This document shows positions 11,409-21,783 of a stretch of DNA of 64,000 bases, piece after piece. This DNA comes from Serripes groenlandicus (taxonomy: Eukaryota; Mollusca; Bivalvia; Cardiida; Cardiidae). The position numbers were made by a program, and so were the translations under genes. The first letter of the stretch is position 1; each line of letters begins with the position of its first letter. The notes under the pieces were generated by a model. The model was not told the DNA's origin. It did no database searches and was given only the letters and a program-made list of their open reading frames with translations. The stretch is from the NCBI GenBank assembly GCA_031761405.1, contig JASEVX010000037.1:1651284-1715283 (forward strand), written 5' to 3'.

Positions 11409-11760
11409 TCTGTGTCGCGGTCTAAACTTGTACACAATTGGAGATATTACCTGTCAGTGGCCTGTTTAGCTCAGTCGGAAGAGTACCTGACCTGAAAAGG
11501 GAGAGGTACGGACTGGCTGCAAGTTTTTCTTTCCTTGTGACATGGCGCCCAATAAGAGACCGTGACAGCACTGTTTGGTCAGTCTTACATCGCTTAAATG
11601 CAGTGGGATTGATGACATCATTGGCACTGGAATTCCGAAATTCGACGACGAATTTACATATGTCGCGGTCTGAACTTGTACACAGTTAGAGAGTCCCGAT
11701 TAGCTCAGTCGGTAATGTACTTGCCCTAAAATCGAGAGGTCCCATGACTGTATGTTTTTC
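11409..11760 (+). repeat. Tandem pair of tRNA-derived SINE-like units
   Basis: Two similar units start at GTCGCGGTCTAAACTTGTACAC (about 11412) and GTCGCGGTCTGAACTTGTACAC (about 11661), about 249 bp apart. Each is followed about 45 bp later by a polymerase III A-box region, TTTAGCTCAGTCGG (11465) and GATTAGCTCAGTCGG (11699), with a GAGAGGT arm and a TTTTTCTYTCCTTG tail. The tRNA-like GNNTAGCTCAGTCGGNAGAG start is clear. B boxes are degraded. Confidence 0.6.
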
Positions 11761-12429
11761 TCTCCTTGTTATACAAGAAGTATATTTTATTAATACGTTT
11801 TTGTTTTTCAATAGAGTAAGCGTTAGAGGTTAAGGGATTAGCAGTTAACACAGAAGAGTACGTTTAGACTGAACGGATGTGCACTCTGAACTTGATCTTC
11901 ATTGTTTGCATATTGTGTTTTAAGTGTATATGGCCCTTATAACAAGATATAAACCTATCTAAAAAGTGAAGATACTTATCAGCTGGGATTGTCATGTAGT
12001 CTATCTTTATCTAAATTTATAGAAGAAACAAATTTTTATGGATTATCATTAAATGTTATTATTCTTTCTTATGATGGAGAAGCAAGAGTTAAGCATACTT
12101 CATATACGGGTATTGTACTAGGCTAAGATTGTCGAGAAATGTATTGATTTGGGTTTACTGCAGTTTAAAAAAAAAAAAATTAGTAAACGGCGGCCACCTT
12201 ATCTATACGTGTAAGTCCTTACCTTCGCACACCAGCAGCACTCCCTGCCGCATTCTTTCCAAGCAACTGGCTGCTTCCTATAGATAGAAAAAACCGAGTA
12301 GCAGCGTCAACATTCTTGTTGGATCGGACGACACTGCATACCCTTTAAAATGGTGTATAAGCGCTGTCTCTGACACCAGTCTTCTCTCTGACGAAAATCT
12401 AAAAATGTGCCCGATTGGTTTCACTTTTC
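11761..12429. other. No gene seen
   Basis: AT-rich sequence with an A-run at about 12167-12179. Nothing recognisable. Confidence 0.35.
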
Positions 12430-12480
12430 AATTAAAAAAAGTATTTAGTATGACCCGACAGGGGATCGAACCCGAGTCAT
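12430..12480 (-). repeat. tRNA-like B-box fragment
   Basis: Minus-strand CTCGGGTTCGATCCCCTGTCGGG contains a consensus B box and stem complementarity. It is flanked by unrelated sequence and no A box is seen, so it is probably another SINE fragment. Confidence 0.35.
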
Positions 12481-12585
12481 GATGTGATCAAAGGGAAGCA
12501 ATTCAGATCGGAGTGCTCTGAGCAGATATGTTTTGTATAAGAATGTTTTCTCCTTTTGGACAATAATGATTTTGTAGAAAGTGTT

Positions 12586-12642
12586 TTAGCTCTCCTGAGC
12601 ACGAAATGCTCATGGTGAGCTATTGTGATTGCCCTTCACAAG
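12586..12642 (-). mobile_element. Isolated family-A tail on the minus strand
   Basis: Read on the minus strand this is CACAATAGCTCACC, ATGAGCATTTCGTGCTCA, then GGAGAGCTAAAA: the family-A hairpin tail. It is the only HINE-like end found on the minus strand in the window. Confidence 0.65.
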
Positions 12643-12659
12643 TCTTGTTTACTAATCGA

Positions 12660-14430
12660 TTACAGTAGTAATACAAGGCAAAATAGCATCATGTTCTTGC
12701 GGCCATGTTTTGTTTAACCTCATTGTTGATATATAATTGGTTGACAATGCATGCATATTTTCCTTTCTACAGGAGTGTAGGTGTGTCGACCAATTTCAAT
12801 ACCCAACCTATGGATAAGACATATAAATTTCGAGAAAGTACGGTATATCTAATACTTAGTATCTTTCAACATTTGGCAAATATTTAAAACTCTTAAAGTG
12901 GTGACATCGACTAGATGAGTGTATGCCAGTCCAGCAAAATACTATCCACCAGTCTCTGCAAAAGTATATTGACACAATGTGGAACGATATAAATTTCATG
13001 TGATGTCCAAATCCTTCAACATTTTATAGAGTTGCCTAGGATATCTTGAGTCTGCCAAAGATAAGTTTTCACCAATAATTTAAGCCCCCTTCCCTCACGA
13101 CCTACATCGATTGCGGAAAGTGGCTAAGATCGCCGTGGGTCGTGGCGATTATGCAAATAAAAAAAAGACACGACCTTCTACGATAGTTGTACGATTATCG
13201 TGATATAAACATAGGTTAAGCTGGAAAAAAAACCATTCATTCTTATACACGGCGAACAACCTACACCTAAGACTAATTGCTCTTGGGGAAGAGAATATCT
13301 ATTAGCTGCCGTGGTACTGCTGCTACTTGATAAAGGTAGGAGAAGAAGGCGAATAATGGCAGCTAGAAAGACCGTTTCTATTTCGACAGAATGAAAATCT
13401 CCTCCGAGGACTGAAGAGAGAAGAACTGAGAGGGTATATGTCTTCATGTACAACCAGAGATCTACATTGAGAGTGTTGATCGTGAGCGTTGCTGCATACA
13501 TATTCATGAAACCTTCTACCGGAAATCAATGGAGCCAGGGCTACGTATTGCTATATCATGACCCTGAATAGCTACTGGAAACTCTTTCCAATCACTATAG
13601 TACGTCTTTCGAGTCACACCCAACAACACCAACATAGACTCGTCATGCAAGGATACCTAGTGCGAAATCACGCCTGATCATGTGATGCACTCATTTCCAT
13701 CACGTGAACGAAGATCGTGGAAGGTCTTTACACGTTCTCAACGCAGACTTGTATTGGTTGAAAGTTCCCACGTGGTCCTTCACGACTTCATTACGACCTG
13801 TCCCGACATCGCCACGTCGTCGCAACGACTATGTTACGACTTTCCACTTCAATTCGGTATTCGGTCGGGGTAGATTGTGGAAATATTTGAACATGTTCAA
13901 AGATTTGGCCTCGACCAAATGCCCTTCCCGATATGCTTCTACCCTGACGCTTTCCAAGTGATGGATATCAACCCCGATCACCCCTAGACACTCCTTTATC
14001 TGTATATCGGCATTGGTCTGGGAGGAGATCGTGAAGATGGGAAGGGGTCTTTACTCATATAGAAATACAAATAGATAACCTGCCGCATTTACGTAAGACA
14101 ACAAAAGTATTTGTAGCCTGATTGACATCAAGGATTCTTTTACAAATATCAAGATGAACAGTTTCTATAGTACTAGATGAGTTGAATTTGATAGAGGAAC
14201 ATGCCCGTGACCAACATCAAAATTGGGCAAGTAGTAAATAAGCAGAAAATTATTTTTCTTTAAACACACATTTTCATGCCGCGACAACAACAGTTCTTGA
14301 TAAACTAAACATATTTCATTCTAAAATCATATTTGACAGTTCTGAAAGGAATTAAAATATAAATAACAATATTAATATTTATTGTGATACATTTATCTCA
14401 GTTTAATAGATTTATACGTACTATTATAAT
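12660..14430. other. No gene seen; possible decayed inverted-repeat element
   Basis: A core-like scrap (CAAGGCAAAATAGC, GGCCATGTTTTG) lies at 12674-12716. CGTGGCGAT at about 13143 and ATCGCCACG at about 13808 are complementary within related ACGACC/GGTCGT-rich stretches, suggesting an old palindromic DNA element. Open frames of up to 109 codons here show no domains or splice-site context. Confidence 0.35.
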
Positions 14431-15884
14431 AACAAGAGGGCCATGATGGCCCTGGAATATGGCCCTGGAATCGCTCACCTGATTTTTTTTTTCACTTTAC
14501 CTATATAAGCCCCGCCCCATGGCAGCCATAGTTTCCGACCAATCAACTTGGCTTGAAGGAATCTGATAGAGGATTACCCTAGGAACATTTCTACAAAATT
14601 ATTTGAAAATCGGCCAGACACTTTTGGAGGAGAAGATTTTTTAAGTTTTCACTATAGCCATATAGTGCAAAATAGCCCTGCCTACTGGCGGCCATGTTTT
14701 TTGACCAATCAACATGGCTTGAAGGAATCTGAAAGTGGGTCATTCAAGGAACATTTCTACTTAATTATTTGAAAATCGGCCTGACACTTTCGGAGAAGAA
14801 GATTTTTTAAGTTTTCACTATAGCCATATAAGGCAAAATAGCCCCCCTAGCGGCCATGTTTTTCGACCAATCAACTTGGCTTGAAGGAATCTGATAGAAG
14901 GTCATCCAAGGAACATTTCTACAACATTATTTGAAAATCAGCCTGACACTTTCGAAGGAGAAGATTTTTTAAGTTTTCACTTTGGCCATATAAGGCAAAA
15001 TAGCCCAGCCCCCTGGCGGCCATGTTTTTCGACTAATCAACATGGCTTGAAGGAATCTGATAGAGGGTCATCCAAGGAACATTTCTACAAAATTATTTGA
15101 AAATCGGCCCGACACTTTTGGAGGAGAAGATTTTTTAAGTTTGCACTATAGCTATATAAGGCAAAAAAGCCCCGCCCCCCCCTGGCGGCCATGATTTTCG
15201 ACCAATCAACATGGCTTGAAGGAATCTGATAGAGGGTCACCCAAGGAACATTTCTACAAATTTATTTGAAAATCGGCCAGACACTTTTGGAGAAGAAGAT
15301 TTTTTAAGTTTGCACTATAGCTATATAAGGAAAAATAGCTCCGCCCCCCCTGGCGGCCATGTTTTTCGACCAATCAACATGGCTTGAAGGAATCTGATAG
15401 AGGGTCACCCGAGGAACATTTCTACAAAATTATTTGAAAATCGGCTTGACACTTTCGGAGGAGAAGATTTTTTAAGTTTGCACTATAGCCATATAAGGAA
15501 AAATAGCCCCGCCCCCCCCTGGCGGCCATGTTTTTCGACCAATCAACATGGCTTGAAGGAATCTGATAGAGGGTCACCCGAGGAACATTTCTACAAAATT
15601 ATTTGAAAATCGGCCTTACACTTTCGGAGGAGAAGATTTTTTAAGAATTTTGAAGTTTTTTCATTTCGTTGCCATGGAAACCAGAATTATGCATGGATCC
15701 CGAAAATTTTAAGGAATTCTGGTGAGGACATTGAGAGGATGCTTTCTGTGAAGTTTCATCCCAGTTGACCCACCGGTTACAGAGGAGAAAATGTTGACGG
15801 ACGACGGACGACGGACAACGGACGCCGGACATAGGGCGATCACAATAACTCACCTTGAGCACTTCGTGCACAGGTGAGCTAAAA
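14431..15884 (+). mobile_element. Family-A pearl/HINE-like element, complete head-core-tail
   Basis: The head is AACAAGAGGGCCATGATGG with the palindrome GGGCCAT-G-ATGGCCC and GCTCACCTGA. Seven tandem cores have anchor sites at 14537, 14703, 14865, 15031, 15200, 15368 and 15537, a period of 162-169 bp. The unique right part (TTGCCATGGAAACCAG; GAGAGGATGCTTTCTGTG) is followed by GACGGACGACGGACG and a tail hairpin (15848-15880), CTCACCTTGAGCAC-TTC-GTGCACAGGTGAG, then CTAAAAA. Non-coding. Architecture matches bivalve pearl elements and HINEs, which contain ~160 bp repeats and lack genes. Confidence 0.85.
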
Positions 15885-16727
15885 ATAGCCCTGCCCACTG
15901 GCGGCCATGTTTTTTGACCAATCAACATGGCTTGAAGGAATCTGAAAGTGGGTCATCCAAAGAACATTTCTACAAAATTATTTGAAAATCGGCCAGACAC
16001 TTTCGGATGCAAAATAGCCCCGCACCCCCTGGCGGCCATGTTTTTCGACCAATCAACTTGGATTGAAGGAATCTGATAAAGGGTCATCCAAGGAACATTT
16101 CTACAAAATTATTTGAAAATCGGTCTGACACTTTCGGAGGAGAAGATTTTTTAAGTTTTCACTATAGCCATATAAGGCAAAAAAAGCCCCGCCCCCCACT
16201 TGACAGCCATGTTTTTTGACCAATCAACATGGCTTGAAGGAATCTAATAGAGGGTCATCCAAGGAGCATTTCTACAAAATTATTTGAAAATCTGCAGGCC
16301 TGACACTTTCGGACGAGAAGATTTTTTAAGTTTTCACTATAGCCATATAAGGCAAAATAGCCCCCCCCCTGGCGGCCATGTTTTTCGACCAATCAACATG
16401 GTTTGAAGGAATCTCATAGAGGGTCATCCAAGGAACATTTCTATAAAATTATTTGAAAATCTGCCAACCAGTTTGGGAGAAGAAGAATTTTGAAGTTTTT
16501 TTCATTTCGTTGCCATGGAAACCAGAATTCTGCATGGATCCCAAAAATTTGAAGGAAATCTGGTGAGGTCATTGAGAGGATGCTTTCTGTGAAGTTTCAG
16601 CCCAATTGACCCACTGGTTACTGAGGAGAAGAAGTTGACGCACAACGCACGACACACGATGGACGACGCACGCCGGACAAAAGGCGATCACAATAACTCA
16701 CCTTGAGCAAAGCTCAGGTGAGCTAAA
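15885..16727 (+). mobile_element. Second core-plus-tail block joined to the preceding element
   Basis: Directly after the first tail come four to five more family-A cores without a head, then a second right part and a second tail (about 16697-16727) whose apical stem is TGAGC-AAA-GCTCA. One head with two tails implies unequal exchange between cores or insertion of a truncated copy. Confidence 0.8.
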
Positions 16728-16732
16728 AAAGA

Positions 16733-16797
16733 AACACAAAATTGTGTTAAAACCAACACAAAATTGTGTTAAAAGAAACACAAAATGTGTTAAAAGA
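16733..16797. repeat. Three tandem copies of a short palindrome
   Basis: AACACAAAATTGTGTT (self-complementary apart from one base) occurs twice and a shortened AACACAAAATGTGTT once, separated by AAAA/AAAGA spacers. Confidence 0.8.
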
Positions 16798-17005
16798 AAA
16801 GAAAATACATGCATTTTCATTCATAACATAAAAGTTACAACATAATTGTATGATTATTCTTTCCAACAGGGTCCCACTATGTTAAGTATGAACTTTAAAA
16901 TTTCTGTTATGTTTCAGATTGTCTGAGAATGACTGATATGCAATGGAATACCGTTCCAAAGTTTTGGTACAGAGTAGGCTGATGATTTCTTACTGATTTT
17001 GTTAA

Positions 17006-17210
17006 CTCTTTCAGCGCCCAATTGTTAAAAGTGGACTCTTCCATGTCCAAAATCGGCCGATTATATTTTTTATGTAATAAAGATTTTGAAATATTATTTT
17101 AACTAAAACGCAAACAATACTGATTTCATGTGAGACGGCTCGTCACGAGCTGACTCACATGAATCTGTATTGTTTGCGAAACCTCAACATTGCCTATGGC
17201 GCTGAAAGAG
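17006..17210. mobile_element. 205-bp MITE with TAA target duplication
   Basis: Terminal inverted repeats CTCTTTCAGCGCC (17006-17018) and GGCGCTGAAAGAG (17198-17210) are perfect and flanked by TAA on both sides (17003-17005, 17211-17213). A second inverted repeat lies inside at about 17110-17178, with arms GCAAACAATAC and GTATTGTTTGC continuing into CATGTGAG/CTCACATG. A 3-bp TWA duplication is typical of PIF/Harbinger elements. Confidence 0.75.
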
Positions 17211-17229
17211 TAAAAAGGCTGGAGATGTA

Positions 17230-17750
17230 ATCTGGAAATAAATTATTCATATATTTATAAAATAAAGATAGCCTTTTTGTATAAAATTCGGTCTTCAAAT
17301 TTCAACCAGTTAGTTCTTGAAAAAGTGGTTAACTAGATGGATCATGTTTTTTCTTAAATAAATTTAGCAGCTCGTTTCTGAAAATTGTATATACTTTTTA
17401 AGAACTTGCCATAACAGTTTCCCCAAATGGTACAACAGTAGTCGAAATGAAGAATGATGTATGCATTGCAAAATATTTTTCTTGTGAGTATATCAAGAAA
17501 TAGTCTAATCCTAAGTACGAGGTACAATAAAGAGTTAAATTTTTAAGCACTTGCTCAACTTGTGTTTTCCAGTTCAGTTTGTGGTCAACTTGAATACCTA
17601 GTAATATTTCAACTTCAGAAAATTCAATAACTTCTGTACAAAAGATAAGAGTACATGTATTAGTATTGCTTGAACTGATTACACTATGAGTATTGTTTGT
17701 TGAGGAAATTATCATAGCCACATTGTGGATTAAGTATCATTGAATTTCTC
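17230..17750 (-). pseudogene. LINE (non-LTR) reverse transcriptase C-terminal remnant
   Basis: Minus-strand translation contains LLGIQVDHKLNWKTQVEQV, then, with frame changes, FDYCCTIWGNCYGKFL and NFQKRAAKFI. These correspond to the typical LINE order of LGVxIDxxLxWxxHI, the xLxYCxxVWG block and LQKRAAR just after the polymerase domain of Jockey/CR1/L2-type elements. The catalytic palm motifs are absent, so this is a 5'-truncated, frameshifted copy. It lies just 3' of the protease gene on the same strand but is unrelated to it. Confidence 0.65.
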
Positions 17751-17874
17751 TGACACCAGTTACATGTATCTATTAATGTAGGTTGTTTTGAAGTGTCAGA
17801 ATAATTTGTTGGATTGTTGATCCCATTACACTAAATATCATACAGGTGCATTTATAAATCATTGATGTTATACA

Positions 17875-18150
17875 ACAAGAGAGCTGCGGAGCATCCAACA
17901 TGCTCGTCTGTTGTTTTTTCTATGTCGAAAAGGGGCATTTCTGAAAAATTATTCAAGCAAGAGATATGTTCCTTGATATAGAGATGCATATTCCTCCTGG
18001 GAACATATGTACAAAGTTTCATTTGAAAATGCTGAATTTATTTTTTAGTTATGAGGTAAGGTTAAAGTTTTGTGACAATGCAGACGGTGACGCCAAGGGT
18101 ATCCTAATAACCCGACTTGTTTTCGTTGAAAAACAGACAAGCTCAAAATG
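17875..18150 (+). mobile_element. Short HINE-like element, singleton family
   Basis: The head ACAAGAGAGCTGCGGAGCAT with GAGCATCCAACATGCTC (stem GAGCAT/ATGCTC) and GTCTGTTGTTTTT is matched at the right end by AAAAACAGACAAGCTC. GCTCGTCTGTT and AACAGACAAGC are complementary with one mismatch. The same ACAAGAG start and subterminal inverted arms are used by the other families. It lies about 0.3 kb below the stop codon of the protease gene. Confidence 0.5.
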
Positions 18151-18441
18151 ATAGGACATTTAACTGACCCCTGTGTGACACTTGATGTGATTCCAAGAGA
18201 TGGGGAGAGTTTGCATGCAATATAAACTTTCAGCGATAATGGCAATATTGAAGTTTTTGTAAAACAATACAGATTCAGCTGATTCACCTCGTAACAAGCC
18301 ATTTCACCTGAAATCATAATTGTTTGTTTTTAGTTATCAAAATATTCCAAAACCTTAAAAATGGAGTCATCCTATTTAGAACATGGTTGACTCTACCTTC
18401 AGTAATTCAGCCCTGAAAGAGATAACGTAAAAGGTAAATAT

Positions 18442-19127
18442 TTAGTTCTTTCTACCAAAAATGTTCTTTGTCAATTCTTTATCAGATGCTAACAGTACTG
18501 AATACAAACTGCTTGTTCTAGTACACATTTCAAATCTAAAATCTTTTCTATAGCTTTCTTGCTTTTCCTTCGGTAAATCAAAGAAAAAGCTTGGGAAACA
18601 GCGAATGTAAATCCCGACAACTCTTGTGAATGCTGGAACCTCGTAATCTATGGCAGGGCCACCCGATCCGCCGTGCTCGAAAAAAGAATCAAGCAGAAAA
18701 CGTGATGGATCATCATAGCCCCCAAAGGCAGTATATACAATATCAGGATATTTTAAATTTTGTCTAATTGTCTCAATTTCTGACATGACATGATCAATGG
18801 CCCCTAAAACTCTGATAGAGTTAGCAGCAAGAACAGGGCATTCTAGATCAAGATGTTTCGAAGTAATCCCAGGGTGACCATAGCCAATGATAGACACCTT
18901 CGATATCGGTCCCCATCTTTTACTTAGACGGAGTGGAGGAGGCAGGAGATTGTCTGGGTATGCAATTTCTAAGATGGCCACATCTAATGTATCATTTATA
19001 AAACATGGTGGTTTCAGTCTGTATAATAAGTGTGATGGGTTATCCAGACGTTCATTAAAATTGACATAGACACATGGAAGAGGAGGTCCTGGATCGACAG
19101 TTTGTCTGTCCATAGTGTACATGTGAT
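18442..19127 (-). CDS. Exon 8 (terminal): protease domain with catalytic Asp and Ser
   Basis: The exon begins after acceptor TATTTTTCAG (ending at 19128) with two bases of a split codon and ends at TAA (18442-18444): 227 whole codons plus stop. It supplies NDTLDVAILEI (catalytic Asp294 of the visible protein), the SIIGYGHPG strand and EHGGSGGPAIDY with nucleophile Ser400 in the GxSGGP box. His-Asp and Asp-Ser spacings of 55 and 106 residues suit a chymotrypsin fold. GYGHPG followed by CPV is reminiscent of FAM111 proteases (IIGHP...CxV), which is why I favour that relationship over secreted trypsins; no signal peptide or paired trypsin cysteines are evident. A possible polyadenylation signal (AATAAA on the minus strand, 18037-18042) lies in a mobile element. 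Confidence 0.9.
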
Positions 19128-19196
19128 CTGAAAAATAAAAAGGAAACATGATCAAAGTGTGAATTTGCGTTCTCCCTTTAAATCATACATCAATTC

Positions 19197-19433
19197 TGCA
19201 GCAGACAACTCTGAAAACATCTAGGCAAAAACCTTTTAAAATTTCTTCAGATAAAAGCGAAATGATTGGATTGAGTTAAAAACATTGTGACAAAATGAGA
19301 AATTACTCAACATGACGAATTTCTTCTAATGCAACAGTATTTTAAAAATTCAATTACTGCAGATGGGTCAGAAACTGAAGCGGTTCACAGTTTTGCAGAT
19401 ATATATATCTTTTTCTCATATAAGTCTTCATTA
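19197..19433. other. Intron: MITE-internal fragment, otherwise featureless
   Basis: CAGCAGACAACTCTGAAAACAT at about 19199 belongs to the CCCTTTCCCACATACA MITE family interior; no intact ends. Confidence 0.4.
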
Positions 19434-19900
19434 TACAAGAGGGCCATGATGGCCATGGATCACTCACCTGAATTATGCAATGTGATTTGTCATGCCTACC
19501 ACAATAACTTATTTTCTTTACCAACCAACATGCATTGAAGTAATCTTGTAGAGGAACCTTTCAACAAATCATTTTTAAATTGGCTAGATACTTTTGGAGA
19601 AGAAGATTTCTAAAGTTTTCAAGTTTTCAAGTCACCCAAGAAACATTTTTATCATATTTGATAAAAAGTGGGAATAACTTCAAATAAAACAGCTTATTAT
19701 TAAAGAACATTTGAAGTTAGGCATTACATCCTTAGCGATTTGAAATAGGACCACCACACACCACAAGAACATTCCTTTCGAGTTTGGTTGATATCGTTCC
19801 AATGGTTTAGGAGGAGATGTTGATTGAAGCTGAAAGTTCCTTCTACCCCTTTTCTGATGCCGCCTGGCAGCTATCTTCTAAAACCAATCAATATGACTTG
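19434..19900 (+). mobile_element. Family-A-like element, head plus decayed cores, no tail
   Basis: Head TACAAGAGGGCCATGATGG, with GGCCATGGATCACTCACCTGA, is followed by degraded cores (TGCATTGAAGTAATCTTG, TTTTGGAGAAGAAGATTTC) and ATTCCTTTCGAGTTTGGTTG. It ends where family G starts, so the tail was probably displaced. Confidence 0.6.
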
Positions 19901-20896
19901 AACAAACTAGAAATATCACTGAAGGTGATGAATACCCCCAGCTGGTGCCTGACACAGTAATGGCACCATTTTTGCTGCTTATATTTCAACAGTCAACCAA
20001 TAGTAGCAGATGCTTGATTGCATGGTCATAAATAAGGTTCAACACTATACAATCATAATGATTTTTAAATAGTGCTAAAGAACGGCCATAACTCATTTAA
20101 AAATAATTCCTGTGCAACACGACCACAATATGCACAACTAGGCTTGGTATCAATCATTCTTGTGAAGTTATATTAAATTGTGACCAAGGGTTGCTGAGAA
20201 ATAGTGTTCACAAAATATGGACATATGTAATATGTATGAGAAATTCAAGGGGCCATAACTCATTTAAAAATAATTCCAGTGCAACACGCCCACAATATGC
20301 ACAACTAGGCTTGGTATCAATCGTTCTTGTGAAGTAATATTGAATTGTGACCAAGGGTTGCTGAGAAATAGTGTCCACAAGAAATGTCTACAGACCAACG
20401 GACCGACCGACCAACTCACCGACCGACAGACAAGCTAACTCCTATATAGCCCCCATATACTACGTATCTGGGGGTATAATAATTCCAGTGCAACACGCCC
20501 ACACTATGCACAACTAGGCCTGGTATCAATCATTCTTGTGAAGTTATATTAAATTCTGATGAAGAGTTGCTGAGAAATAGTGTTCACAAAATATGGACAT
20601 ATATGTAATATGTATGAGAAATTCAGGGGGCCATAACTCATTTAAAAATAATTCCAGTGCAACACGCCCACAATATGCACAACTAGGCTTGGTATCAATC
20701 ATTATTGTGAAGTTATATTGAATTGTGACCAAGGGTTGCTGAGAAATAGTGTTCATAAGAAATGTCCACAGACCAACGGACCGACTGACCGACAAGCTTG
20801 ACTCCTATATATAGCCCCCATATACTATGTATCTGGGGGTATAACAAGCGTGACTCCTATATAGCCCCCATATACTACGTATCTGGGGGTATAATA
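19901..20896 (+). mobile_element. Family-G HINE-like element, three tails
   Basis: The head AACTAGAAATATCACTGAAG with GTGATGAATACCCCCAGC is followed by tandem cores (AATTCCAGTGCAACACGCCC; GAATTGTGACCAAGGGTTGC) of about 180 bp. CGGACCGACCGACC microsatellite then leads into the tail AGCCCCCATATACTACGTAT-CTGGGGGTAT, seen at about 20448-20477, 20813-20842 and 20864-20893. Head ATACCCCCAG pairs exactly with tail CTGGGGGTAT. Confidence 0.75.
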
Positions 20897-21210
20897 ATGT
20901 ACAGTTTCACTTAAGCATTATTTCTGCTTAACAATCTTGAAATTGGACGAGAACTGATATCTTTGAACAATATTGAAAGAGGACCCTCTAAGTAACATTT
21001 CTATTAAGTTTGGCTGAAATTGATCCAGTGGATAAGGAGGAGATGTCATTTGAAGCTAAAAGTTAATTTTACACCTTTTCTGATGCGTGGCTTGAACAAA
21101 ATCCAGTTGCTGAGGAGGAGATTGTGTTCAAAGCTAAAAGTTAACGACACCGAGCAACAAACAGAGAGTGATCAGAATCACATGATAACCGAAGTCAAGT
21201 GAGACTTTGA
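20897..21210 (+). mobile_element. Decayed element fragment with tail-like GC-poor right part
   Basis: GAAAGAGGACCCTCTAAG, AACATTTCTATTAAGTTTGG and two copies of GCTAAAAGTTAA (about 21054 and 21134) resemble the right part of the family at 37491-38107. No intact ends. Confidence 0.45.
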
Positions 21211-21471
21211 CTGTTTAGAATTTCAACTCGCAAAATACATTTTTACAATTTGCATTATTTGTCTAAACACATTCACACTTACAAGAACCAACTTAATCCC
21301 CACTCTGGGAAAAATCAACAGAGCTAAATGCTAAACCTGTTCATATCACACTGTCCAAAGGCATGACTTCGAACGAGACAATACAGGTCAAATGACTCGC
21401 AGGTAAAAAGCCCACTGCAAGGGTCAATCTAAATGGTTCCCTTCACCAAATGGGTCACACAAGACACTTAC

Positions 21472-21687
21472 GTTCAATGTTCTTAAGAACATGAAAGGCT
21501 GTAATTACAAATCTGTTACCGACACGGAAGGCGGTGCCATATGTGCCAAATGGGGTAGATAAGCAGCCAACACCTTTCATGTAATCACTGTGGATGTTGA
21601 CAACAGTTTGTGTTAAAGTCTCATTGTTTGTCTTTTTAAGTAGACTTGTTGGATTGGGCCCATCACCTTGTTCGCCGACACCTTTAC
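21472..21687 (-). CDS. Exon 7: start of protease domain with catalytic His
   Basis: Acceptor TCTCTTTTGACAG precedes a 216-bp phase-1/phase-1 exon ending at donor C-GTAAGTGT. It encodes a Gly-rich lead (KGVGEQGDGPNP), a polar linker, then CLSTPFGTYGTAFRVGNRF and VITAFHVLKN. GTAFRVGxRFVITAFHV is the usual GTxFxVxxxxxLTAxHV block of trypsin-like proteases, placing the catalytic His at visible residue 239. The joined codon C|AT with exon 8 keeps the frame open. Gly-rich residues at the N-terminal end resemble exon 6, suggesting a shared origin. Confidence 0.9.
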
Positions 21688-21783
21688 CTGTCAAAAGAGA
21701 TTGGATAATAAAATGTATTAAAGGGACTGTACCAGGATTTATAATTTTGCTGAAAGTACTTAGAATAGTGAAAGTGACTTCAA

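Noticed and set aside
13178..13961. Overlapping open frames of 63-109 codons on both strands as a gene
   Set aside because: No recognisable domain, no consistent splice sites, and the region has inverted-repeat character.
18887..19069. Plus-strand open frame
   Set aside because: It is the antisense of protease exon 8.
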